NCBI GenBank assembly: GCA_003427395.1
Contig: BFEA01000191.1
Location: 2,447,520-2,503,351, forward strand
DNA: 55,832 bases
Direction: 5' to 3'
From: Chara braunii
Lineage: Eukaryota > Streptophyta > Charophyceae > Charales > Characeae
Position numbers and translations under genes: made by a program. The stretch's first letter is position 1; every line of letters begins with the position of its first letter. The notes beneath the pieces are model-generated. The model did no database searches. It saw nothing but the letters and a program-made list of their open reading frames with translations, and had not been told where the DNA came from. Positions 33,993 through 44,599 of this stretch are shown in pieces.

Positions 33993-35935
33993 GTAAAGTA
34001 CTAACGATAATAATAGGAATAAGAATAGGAATAAGAATAATAATAAACTTAGTTAATGAATGTAGATAAGTTATCTTTCCAATCCGGTTCAATCAAAATG
34101 AGGGAGTGCTGCCTTCAGGGTCGAAGAGCGGTGCTTCGACCAGGTAAGTATTCCTGCTACCTCTTCTTCTTGCTCTTCGTCCACTTCTTCGCCCTCTCTT
34201 CCTTCTCCCGCTCCCCATTATTTCACTTGTGTTGTTCCTGCATGCTATATTTTTCATTTCCCTGCGCGGCGTCGTTGCTTCCTTAGTCCTATGCGGTTTT
34301 CTTCTCCTTTCCCAGGTGGCATTCGAATGCCCACACGTACCCCCGACCATGGTTATTTTCTTCCAATCATGCATGGTTAGAAGTACTATGGTAAGAGTTG
34401 GAAGTACTATAGTAAGAGAAAATCAATAATGATAATAGCAAATAATAGTAATAATAATAATAAAAATAATAATAACAAAAATAATAACTATTATTATCAT
34501 CATCAGGGTTTCCAGTGTTCGAGATGGGTCGAACGCCCGAACGTTCGGCATCCCCACTCAATGCGTTCGGTCGTTCAGTTGAACGCGGACAAAAAAAAAA
34601 AAAAAAAGGTCTTAAAACAATATATGTTATGCAGAAGAATGAACTAAACAACATTTGCCTCAACGTTACATCCAAATTCGTTACCAAATTTGAAATAAAA
34701 ATTCAATACTAAAAATGAATGATAATAATAAAAATTATAAAAAATAAAACGAGAATGAAATTATTGAGTGGGCGAGCACGTTTCTGGCACCGCCATCTTT
34801 GGCGATTTTTTATTTGTTTTGGCTGTGACAAATGCCATGAAAAAATTTATATGTGTATCTTACATAATAGAGAATCGAGAAACAAAGTTTGAAATAATAA
34901 TAATTTTTTTTATGCCCCGAAATAAAGGAAAAACAAAAAGTGAAAAGAGAAAAAAAAACAAATTAGTAAGTGGGCAAGCAAGTTTTGACACCACCATCTT
35001 TGCCGATTTTTCATTTTTGTTTGGTTGAACAAAATGGCTTCAAAATTAAGGCGGAGATACCTTACATCACAAAGAATACACAAAAACAAACTCAGAAAAA
35101 ATAATAATATTTACGTGCTCAAATAATTTAGCGCGGGGTCCGAACCCCTTCAGCTTCGAGCCTCGTACGGGGACCCCAATGCCTGAACGTTTGGGGGTCA
35201 GCTTAGGGGTCTCTGTACGTTCGGCCTGACAACCCTGATCATTATGATAAAAAAACATATATAAGCTATTTTTCCAGCCCCATAAAACAATGTTGGGGCA
35301 TTCGGTATGGGGAAACGGACATGCGGCAGTGGCAGCAACAACAGGTACGTATTCGTTTTTCCTATTTCCCCTCTTACCTCTTCTTTTTTTTCTTCGTCGC
35401 CGTCGTAGTCGGTGTCTTGGTCGTAGTCGTTGCAGCCACCGTTCATCGTAGTCCTTACCTCCGTTGTCTTCTCCTCGCCTGTCTCTTCCTTAGCATTGCG
35501 AGTTATGTCTCCCCACGGTCATTCCTCCTACTTCACGTTTATGCATGCTACCTCCATGCTCGTTTTTCCCTTGGCGCAATCACCTTTCTTGCTCGATCTC
35601 CTTTGCGCAACCTTGCATTCGACCCGCACCCCTGCGCGGTATTCCCTCTCACTCTTCTCCCGTGCGCTCTTCCTCCCACAGTTGCTGCTCGTTCGCCTTC
35701 CTCCTCCTTGCTTTACGCCAGTCACGCATCTGTTTCACCTAATCTCTTTCTCCTACCCCCCTTATTTCTCATTCTTCTTTTTCTTCTTCTTCTTCTTCTT
35801 CTTCTTCTTCTTCTTCTTCTTCTTCTTCTTCTTCTTCTTCTGTTCCTTGGCAAGGTTCGCCAAGGTGGTGGGTGGTCCCTGGAGATCTTGGATCTCGCAG
35901 GTTTACCCCCACCTCAATGCAATTGGTGGGTAATT
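33066..35935. repeat. Microsatellite-rich, gene-free region
   Basis: Holds (AAT)n at about 33190-33250 and 33930-33991, (AC)n at 33653-33729, AAT-rich DNA at 34425-34500, and (TTC)n at 35771-35840. A 70-base direct repeat (TGAGTGGGCGAGCACG and TAAGTGGGCAAGCAAG) occurs at about 34764 and 34966. CAG-GTACGT or CAG-GTAAGT motifs followed by long pyrimidine tracts lie near 33550, 34142 and 35344. Frames in the repeats are translations of microsatellites. Confidence 0.8.
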
Positions 35936-36076
35936 GTTAGTTTTGATCTCCTGCGGATTTTGGTGTGACTGCAGGTAAAAAGAGTTAGTTTTCTCCTGTG
36001 AATTTTTGATGCGACTGCAGGAAAAAAGTTAGTTTCGATCTCCTCTGGATTTTGATGTGACTGCAGGTGGAAAAGC
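35936..36076 (+). repeat. Three tandem 44-48-bp units ending GTGACTGCAGG
   Basis: Units at 35936-35983, 35984-36027 and 36028-36076 each read GTTAGTTTTGATCTCCTG, then GGATTTTGGTGTGACTGCAGG. Two of the three end CAGGTAAAA or CAGGTGGAA, like splice donors. Just to the right, 36207-36258 holds a 26-base unit (AGACGTATTGGGTGACATCC) twice. Confidence 0.8.
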
Positions 36077-36082
36077 TAGTTT

Positions 36083-36850
36083 TCAAAATTGTTGTAGTTT
36101 TTTTGTACGTGCGCATGAACCACTGCCGGATCCCTGGTACTTAGTTCTGTCTGTGACCGGGTGTACGAAATTAAAAAATTCAAAAATGTTTTGGGCGCCA
36201 TTAGATAGACGTATTGGGTGACATCCTCTTGTAGACGTATTGGGTGACATCCTCAAATGAATTTTGGGCCCAGGTAAAAAACGATTTTGAGGCGCCAGTA
36301 TGGGACCACAGTGTGTGCAGAACTGGGCACAACACTTCGGGTTCCTTTTGTTTTTTTTGGGCGCCCAGTAGATAACTGTGGGAGACAGCGACCTCACTGA
36401 CACTATATCAGTAGCACCCTCGTGGTGACCAATCTCTTGTGCGTTGCCTTGGAAGGAGCGGTGGGAGCTGCTGAAGTATCTCGTCGCTGGGCCGACGCTT
36501 GTGTAACTATACACTTTGCTACGATCACTATGTTGGTTGGAAACATGATGCCGCTCAGGGAGCGGACTGACCGGAAGTGGCGGGATTATGGATGTCGAGA
36601 TGGGAGTGTACGAGGGAGGAAGGATAGAGGAAGTAGCAGATAACGGGATGTGACATATAGTTGATGGGAGGACTTGTCCTCTCATTAACTCGGAGGTGAA
36701 GGCCCTCCTGAAGAGACCTGTAAACGCGCAGGTCGAAACGCGTCGAGGGGTATGCGTTATGTGGAATGGTGTTTTGGCTTTGCAGTGACAGATTTTTTGA
36801 TGATCATATGTGTTCATGCGTGCCCTCCATTGTGCTGGTTTTTTCAGGTC
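36083..36850. other. No supported gene
   Basis: A 244-residue minus-strand frame spans 36083-36817, the longest Met-initiated frame here, but it has no recognisable domain, is rich in Ser/Pro/His/Thr, and runs through the 26-base tandem duplication. I treat it as chance. Confidence 0.5.
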
Positions 36851-37368
36851 TTTTCCGCCCTTAATTCTTCTTCTTCTTCTTCTTCTTCTTCTTCTTCTTC
36901 TTCGTCCGCCTCCTTCTTCGCGCGGCTATCTCTGTCTCGCTCTTTTTTTTAGCACTCTGTTTCCTTCTCGTGACGCTCTCCTCTTCTCCCTGACCGCCAT
37001 CTCGTTTCTTTCCAATTGCGCGGTCTTCCGTGCTGCATCGCGCTTCATTTTCCTTGCATTGCCCGCTTGCCCGGACCACGTCTTGATCGCATGCCTGATA
37101 GGGTCCAGTCGACCTTGTTCGAAGGTCTGCAATCGCGTCGGGAGGTCGAAGGCTTCCGAGGAATGAATTTGTCCGAAAACTCGAGGCAAATACACTAAGG
37201 TAAGTTTATTAAAAGAGATTTGTACTTGTTTAGAAGGAAAAAAAAAAAAAAAAAAAACAATAAAGAAATTAAAAAAAAACTAGGAAATCTGAAAAGAAAA
37301 GAAAAACAAAAAAAACAAAAAATCTAACAGAATCTAACTCCTAACTACCTAAACTACCTAAACTTGCC
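36851..37368. other. (TTC)n and gene-free DNA
   Basis: (TTC)n at about 36869-36903. An A-rich stretch near 37230-37330 precedes the tRNA-like pieces. No gene. Confidence 0.6.
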
Positions 37369-37560
37369 AAGTGTCAAGCCCCCGTTCAACAGGGCAAACT
37401 ACAACTAACTTCGATAATGAGGTCATGGGTTCGAGTCCCGACTACTCGAAACCGGGGCAAAATACAGTTGAACTCCTCGTAAAAAGGAAGCTAGCTCAGA
37501 GGGCAGTAGGCCTCGATCCCCGCATCCCCCATTTGTCTAGCATCACCAAAACCTACTGAG
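37369..37560 (+). repeat. tRNA-like fragments (B-box, then A-box)
   Basis: GGTTCGAGTCC at 37428-37438 is a perfect B-box within a T-arm-like TGGGTTCGAGTCCCG. Downstream, TAGCTCAGAGGGCAGTAGG at 37492-37510 is a good A-box, followed closely by CCTCGATCCCC. The two parts are too far apart, and the A-box/B-box pair too close, for a normal tRNA. Probably remnants of tRNA-derived SINEs or a tRNA lacking its anticodon arm. Confidence 0.5.
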
Positions 37561-38954
37561 CTCGCTCCCACTTCGAGTGAAAAGGGAGCAACTCAGTATG
37601 TATATATTAGTGGGCTCAGTCCGACCAGTGGCCTGAGCTCGTTTCCCAAGTCTGTGTATGTGCACTCTTTCTGGTTTGTACGCCTTTCTAAGTGTTTGTT
37701 GTACTGAGTGAGGGTGTAACCCGCAACTCTATGGGTGTGCGTGCTTGCTGGTCTACGGGTCTGTCTGTGCGCTCGTTGGCTTGAGTGTGTGTGTGACCAG
37801 CAGGGACACTTGGTTGACCGGAAGGTCCGAAGGCCGGTACTTACCTGTGGCCGTGAAATTGAGGGTTACAACGGGGAAAACACTCGAGTAGCAGGTAGGC
37901 CGGTACCACACCAAGTAAAGGCGGACGTGCCGAGCACTTGAGGCCGAGCCGAAGAGGACAAAAGTTGGCATTTTTAAATGCCCAGTACCGGTGATTAGGC
38001 AGGTACCAGTCCAAGTAGCCTGAGTCTAAGGCGTATGCGGACGATGCAAGGGCCCGTAATGATGTTTCCTTCTGAAGGGGAGGGAATACCGGTTGCTTGG
38101 GTGACCGCGCGGTTAGGAAGTCACCGTCCAAGAGGCAAATTCCTTTTTACATATGGGAGTCCGAGCGAGAGCCTCAACCTCACTTGCGGTATATGAGTAA
38201 CGTCAGAGGTAGCAAGTGTTAGCAATCCGGCCGCTATGGCAAACCCGATGATCACACAAACTTAATTGCTCCGGCCGTACTGCCGAGGCGAAAATTAATT
38301 CATCCTAACTAACGCATTTACGATTAAGTCTCAGTGTGCGTAGTAGATCTACCTGACATAATACTAACCCAATCGACTCCTCAACCTTCTCGGTCGACGG
38401 GTATTACTATTGATTCTAACCATCAGAGCACACGTCTTAATAATACGCGCGCATACGGAACGAAATTTTCTCACCGATTTGCCCTAACATCAATGGTCGA
38501 GGAGATTGTTTAAAAGTGTCGTGCGAAAAAATGCACGCGCCTTGAACTTCGGACCGGCACCGTCATGGTGGTCAGTGTGATCGGTGTGTCAATTGTAAAA
38601 ATGTGGCCATATTTGGTCCGACGGTGGGAACGAAGACTTGTGCACTAAGGGATATGGTAGTGGCTACTGCACCCATGACGTTCGAACGAGGAAGACTACG
38701 AACGAGAACATCACCTCAACTGTAACAAAAGAATCCCCTGAGGAAGAGCGCCCAATTACAACGGAAACCTCGAGGAGACAGGTATAAAGACCACCACGAC
38801 GAACACCACGAGTAGCGCCTAGATGAAGCCGATTGCCACAAAGGTGGGCACATAAATTAGCTCGGTCACTCAACTAAAGGCGATCATGATGGCCCAAAAA
38901 AAATGGCTACCATGACAAGCGGGAAAGTACGACTAACTGGCTTCGCTTCAATAC
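37561..38954. other. Gene-free interval
   Basis: A short hairpin, GCTCCC and GGGAGC around ACTTCGAGTG, is at about 37566-37595. The rest shows no supported feature; frames are short and without domain signal. Confidence 0.45.
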
Positions 38955-40770
38955 TCACAAAGTGCGCAAACCAAGAGCGAATCTTTCGTTGGAGCGAGGA
39001 AGGTGCGTTCGTTGCTATTATCTGCTACTACTGCGCTCCTTATCAATGACACAGCATGTGAATGAATCTGCCTCTAGAACATGGCTACTTGAGAGGCGGT
39101 TAACGGAGACCCAAAATTTCAACATTTTTTTAATGTTATTTATAAGAAAACCAGAAGCCTTTTTTAACCAAAAATTGCATCATTTCATAGAGTGCAGACC
39201 ATATTAATAAACTATTAAAAAAAAACAAAAAAATAAAATAAAAACAACGTGAAACAATAAGGCAAAAGTGCACTTGAATGACATTCTGGATTTAGCGAAT
39301 TTTCAGAATTTTCAGCGTTTTTGGAAATGGTCTTATCAGAGGAAATTCCAATGCTCCAAATGAGACCAAATTTGGTACACAACAACCTTGAAGACACGTG
39401 TGGGCTACTTGCAATATTGAGGTAAGTGCGCAAACCATGAAAGAATCTTTCGTTGGAATGAGAAGGTACGTTCGTCGCTATTATCTTCTACTATTGTGCT
39501 CCTCATCAACGACACAACATGCAAATGAATTTGCCGCTAGAACGTGACTCTTACTCTCCCATTTTCCCTTTGTTCTCACGCGTGCAAAATGAGAATGAAG
39601 CTTTCGCCAGAACATAGGAAAATACATCTCTCATCATCGCTATATCCATGAGCAGTAAGGACGCGATGAACACACGACGAAGGCAATTCGCAACACAATC
39701 ACTACTAGGACTCCGACGGCAGGAGGCACATCCACTGGACGGAGGCCACAATGGGGCCAATGACCACAGATAATAATATGATTGCAATAAGTATCTTGAG
39801 GAACACGATCTTCATGAGGGTGACAAAGAGCACGACTGCGAGGTCGGTCGTGATGAAGAATGCAATCGTGACATGTAGCAACACTATGATGATCGTCAGG
39901 ATGGCCACAGTGATGGGCATCAGGATCGGGGTGAGTGACACGCGCTGCCTCTGGACCGCGCTCCACTATTTCCCAACATGCAAAAATCGAAATGAAACGT
40001 CTCGTAGATCACGGACAGATATATCGTTTTTTCAACACCCCATGCAATATCTGAGGTAAGTATTTTTTCTCTTACTTCCTTCTGCAAAAGATTACATCCT
40101 TCTTCCTCCTTTTCTTCCTCGTTTTCCCTTCTATCTCACCTCTTCACTAACGCACTACTTGCATTAGCGCTTCCCCACTTCAACTCTATGTTGACTCTGA
40201 TCCCTTCAATTAGCGCAACGAGATCTATGTTTAACGCTTAGAAGGTGACAACGCCCTGGTGGATACTTCAGCAAGGGTCTGTTGCCTCCGAGCGACCAAC
40301 CTCGAATAGCTATCCTCCGTGAATGCACCTAGCTAACCTCTTCACGAAAGTTGCTTATAGGATTTGCTCGCGATAGTATTTGAGCAATGAGGCTACACTA
40401 ATCTTCTTTGTGTCGTTCCAATTTTTACGATGTCCCAAAGGACAACGGCTGAAGACTCTGCCATTGAACTGACGGGTCGTAGGGAACTCCGAATTGCAGT
40501 GCCTACTTATCTGCTTCCAACGGAATTCGAACTTGGGTTTGTTCTTCGACAACCCAATGGTGTACCCACTGAGCTAGGCTTTTGGGTTTCGAGACCGGTC
40601 TTCGTATCCGTCCCAAGAGAAAACGGGATTTTTGAACAAACAAATAGAAACATAAAAATATAGTAAGAAAGAGCCACGAAACTCCATCGAGGTGGAAGGG
40701 AAAATCTTTGGCACCCTTTGGTCCCACCGATGGGTCCCGCAACACGACCGATAATGAAATCAAGAGGGCT
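38955..40770. repeat. Compound dispersed repeat, copy 2, with two leading partial blocks
   Basis: Partial blocks AAGTGCGCAAACCA..AATCTTTCGTTGGA at 38955 and 39424 are near-duplicates of each other (period about 469). The full block at 39585 (GTGCAAAATGAGAATGAAGC) starts the counterpart of 25700-26520. At 39705-39941 the minus strand reads as a very hydrophobic 78-residue frame (ILMPITVAILTIIIVLLHV), as in copy 1. CTGAGGTAAGTATTTTTTC near 40050 again joins a donor-like site to a pyrimidine tract. The SINE-like segment and GGCACCCTTTGGTCCC (40712) follow. Confidence 0.65.
40394..40588 (-). mobile_element. tRNA-derived SINE, copy 2
   Basis: Minus strand: A-box AGCCTAGCTCAGTGGGTA (40563-40580) and B-box AAGTTCGAATTCC (40522-40534), again 28 bases apart. 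The A-box matches the tRNA consensus better than copy 1; the B-box is weaker. The body includes GATGTCCCAAAGGAC and ends near CTACACTAATC, as in copy 1. Confidence 0.65.
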
Positions 40771-42479
40771 AGCCCCTTCGGGCCTTCACCCCCCCGACCT
40801 CTTCAAACTGCTCCAATGCTCTTGCGTTGTCGCCCGCTGGCCTCGATCCTCGAATCTGCAGCATGGAAGTCCGACATTATAACCAATAGTGCGAGGCTCA
40901 AGGATGATATTAGCATTATCGAAAAAATATATAAACGAGTACCAAATTGTGTTGGGGCCTACCTAAGCGCCCCAAAGTCATAATTTCAGCCTCCCGATCA
41001 AACCAACAACCATCTCGCTCCCCCGCCCGTCATACAAAGGTCTGAGCTCCACACATACCACCTGCCACGTCAAAGCCGTACCACCATACTAGCAATCAGA
41101 ATGTCTTACCTTGTCGTGTGCTCTACGACTTAAAAAAAGGTTTTAAATAATAATGTTTATAAAGTCCAGGGCACCGACGGGTTGTGTCTAATGCTAGCCA
41201 TAGCGATGCCGCCTCCACTCGCACGCATGCACCGTCGTTATATATACTAAGTCAAAGAAAAACAGATCAATCCTAGTTTAATAAAAAACAAACATTTGTC
41301 GGCAATCATGCAGTCTTATCAATTATCAACAAGGGAGAGAGATAATACATGCCTTTAAAATAAAGTGCCCACACACTCTTTACTTTCAGTCAAACATTCA
41401 GCCAACGTAAGAGAAAGTACAACCGCGACTCGCGTGGTGTACTCAATTTTCAAATGAAACTTATTTTCTATCACTTGTAAAAACCAGGGCGGATATCCTT
41501 GAAAGGGTATTTACACCGATAACTTACCGGACCATATTAAGCGATATCTTTGTTGCTCCGAGTAATCAAAAGTTACCAATTCAACCATAACTCAAATGCT
41601 GACGATAAAATATCCAATCCAATAGGACGACTGACTCCGTTTCGAGGGTTCTATTAATCAAAGTCAGGCATAACTATTTTTTTTGCCAGGGTTTCTACCT
41701 TGGTCTCCCTTGCCCTGACATTGGACTCCGGGATACGTGATCTGTACTACAACAAAGAGTTCGTGCAGTGATAAAACTCTCGACAATCCTTTCCCTTCGT
41801 CCTAGACAACGGTCGGCTCATCGTTGGATGTCATGTTTAGTTATGGTCCAACATACGGAATCATAACTTAGGATGTGTGCCCTAGCCGAAACCTTTTAAG
41901 ACGCTCTTGCCTTTTTCACAAAAATATCAACAAAAATATATTTTTTTATCACAGGCTTCTCTTGCAGTATAGTACAGAAGAGTCAGGTGTCCATCTTGGC
42001 CAACCATAGTTTGATTGATCGATCCAGAACAACGTCCCGTGACGTTGTTATTTTAGTGACGGTGCCCTCGTTGGTTACACAACGATCGACAATTTTTCCT
42101 GATAAAATTTATATCAAGACTAAAAAACGACAGACTCGACTTTCATCCCTCCGACATCCCACGAAAGTAAAACTCTCTAAGGCGGTCACACCTCTCGAGC
42201 CTTACCTTTTGGTGAGACGTGGGCCCCCACTGGCCAGCAACGAACACTAGGGGTTACGCCCTAGCGATGCAAAAATTACCCTTTAGCTGAGTCTCCTCAC
42301 GTATATCTTAACATGGTCGTGACCTCCAACTTAATCAGAGCAAAGTGACCCATACATCTTAAAGATATTTTCTCAAAAAAATTACCATATTTGCAATATT
42401 TTAAAATTTCACCAATAAATAACCTATTTTCTTGGTCTTTCCCGTCAGACTTTATCATTCAAATTGTTTTCCATGACGT
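40771..42479. other. Gene-free interval with a short shared core
   Basis: 41461-41519 matches the reverse complement of 55552-55610: AAAAACCAGGGCGGATA, then CCTTGAAAGGGTATT. No gene elsewhere; a plus-strand frame at 41987-42250 has no domain signal. Confidence 0.5.
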
Positions 42480-42680
42480 TTTCATTTTTTTAATCACCTT
42501 TCACTTGAAGGGGAGTCAACCATAAAATCTTTAAGTCACCCTTCCACTTAAAGGGGAATTACCCATAAAAATCATTAAAACATCTTTCATTTGAAGATGA
42601 GTTTAAAGGAAACATTAACCACCTTCAACTTGAAGGGTTGTCAACCATAAAACCACTCTTCACTGAGAGACCAACTTGTC
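42480..42680. repeat. Minisatellite array D: 4 units with a TTCACTTGAAGG core
   Basis: Cores at about 42501, 42544, 42586 and 42623 (TCACTTGAAGGGG, CCACTTAAAGGGG, TCATTTGAAGATG, CAACTTGAAGGG), each followed by AACCATAAAA-type sequence. CTTC/GAAG pairing makes each unit a small hairpin. Period 37-43 bases. Confidence 0.75.
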
Positions 42681-43569
42681 GGTTCTCTTCATAATTTGAG
42701 AACATAAAAAAATTCAGCATGAACAAACATTCAATCACACCATTACATAGATCCCTGGAGATCTTTACACCAATTCACCAAAACAAAATTGCACTTGCTC
42801 TCCTCATACTTAGGCCTCTAGTCTTTCCGTATGACACACTACACAAGTATAGAAAAAAGAGTAGACAGTTTACACAACTCACACTCACAACACGCGAGAT
42901 GCATCATGTGCACCTTTCACACAAAAATTATCATATATCAGGATAAGTCCATACATGTGAGAGTGATTGTGATCGCCACACAAAAATGATAGTTTTATAA
43001 TCTTTGATACACTAAGAGTTGGGATATCCCAACTAAAAAAATTGTAACAAAATTGTTTCAACGCACACATGTACTCAGAGCTGAACAATCTCAACCCAAA
43101 ATGAAAAAAAGTAGTCACAATATCACGAGGTGTCTTACAAATGTCATGACCTCAATGACCAAAATTAAAAAATATAGTCTCAATCAAGGTGCAATCAAAC
43201 CCCTCAACTAAGGAAAAACAATTTAATCATAAAATGTACCTAAATACCACACAACGTCGACTATAATAGCCAAATGTAAGGAGTGACCTCAATCAAAAGC
43301 TACTGTATAATACATCTCAACCTAAAGCCTCAAACTCAACTCACAAATCGTACCACAAAAAAAAATGTAAAAATAGAACATATCAAATAATAGGTTTTAT
43401 TACGTGCTCAAAATATAACACCATATACGACACCTGCTCACAAATCAACATGAACAAAGTATACAAATACTAGCTAATACTACTATTACAAGGTCCTACT
43501 CACAATATACATGTCCCTAAGCAGAACATGTATATGCTAGAACTAAGTCTCTATCACTCTACCCCCTAT
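42681..43569. other. Gene-free, CA- and AT-rich interval
   Basis: Many CACA and AAAAT runs. No frame, RNA gene or clear tandem repeat supported. Confidence 0.45.
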
Positions 43570-44290
43570 GTCATCGACCTCGACCTTGATCTCGAGGCGG
43601 ACGGGCGAAATTCACGAGCCAAGGGTAGGTAGGTTGTCTCCTTGGAGCGTTAAACTTTCCATCTTTTGACGGTCTCGCACCTTGTTCTCTAAATGAAGGT
43701 ATTCAACTGTCAACTGCTCCCGATTCTCTCATCTGCCACCATAAACTGAACTCTGTTCTGAGATCCCAGTCATAATCGTTTTAGCTACTCCTCCTGACCT
43801 TGACTCTATCCACATGAGCCTACATAGTGCGAGTCATCCATGCCCGCACCTCTCTGATTATCTCGTTATCCGACCATCTCGGATCTCTAACGAGAGTCCT
43901 AAGAGTTTGTAGAAAAGGTTCAAATTAGGTTCATCGTAGCGTACAATCCTCTCATATATGTCTCTCGGTTGTGACCCAACTCAAGCATCCACTCCGTGAA
44001 GTCGTAACAATCCGCTACATCGGCTCTGGTCGTGCAACCACTGACTCAAACTCTCCTGCACCGGTAACACGTCCCAATACCTCCACCTCATCTAAGTGAT
44101 GAGTCTCCGCATAATCCAAAACTTTGTCCAGATATGGAAAAACGTGACCTCCTTCTTAGTTGAGATCAACTGGAAACTCCTGTGATGGTTACCGCGACCT
44201 ACGACGTCCGGCCGCCTAGGATGACTCACCTCTCTCTGGCGCCCTCATAAGCGCCCCCCGTGGCTGCCCTCTCCTCCCTCATCTTGACAT
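43570..44290 (-). pseudogene. Unrecognised decayed coding region, gag-like context
   Basis: Reading the minus strand from an ATG near 44285 gives coding-like stretches through stops and shifts: MREERAATGGAYEGARERGE, YLDKVLDYAETHHLDEVEVL, FLQTLRTLVRDPRWSDNEII, REVRAWMTRTM, DYDWDLRTEFSLWWQMRES and DGKFNAPRRQPTYPWLVNF ending RDQGRGR. TAG codons interrupt one otherwise continuous frame from about 43900 to 43570. The Trp/Arg-rich helical middle and basic Gly/Arg end would suit a gag or DNA-binding protein. Family not recognised. Confidence 0.5.
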
Positions 44291-44599
44291 GGCTTTTTCC
44301 AAAAGTCAAATATGCACAACAGGTGAGGAGATAAAAACACACACAAGGGGGTAAGTAAATCATAGAGATAACTTAAAGTCAACAATCTATATTCAGTTCA
44401 CGCATCTAACCAACTTAAACATTCTTTTTATATACTTAATACGTATAATACCTTTTATCAGTTTTGCACAACACTTTTTTATTCTGTATCTTTTTTTCAT
44501 TCTAATTTAATACATTTTTTTATTTTTTTTTAAAGCTTAACTCTTATATCACCTCTTCTCGCACCACAAAATTTTTCGGCCTCGTTCTTGATACTCAAT

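Noticed and set aside
35321-35968. Long plus-strand frames rich in Leu or Phe
   Set aside because: Direct translation of (TTC)n and pyrimidine-rich DNA in several frames at once.
36083-36817. 244-residue minus-strand frame
   Set aside because: No domain, biased Ser/Pro/His composition, crosses a 26-base tandem duplication and two separate repeat contexts; most likely chance.
37428-37510. Functional tRNA gene
   Set aside because: Boxes are in the wrong order or spacing and no acceptor stem is visible; kept only as tRNA-like remnants.
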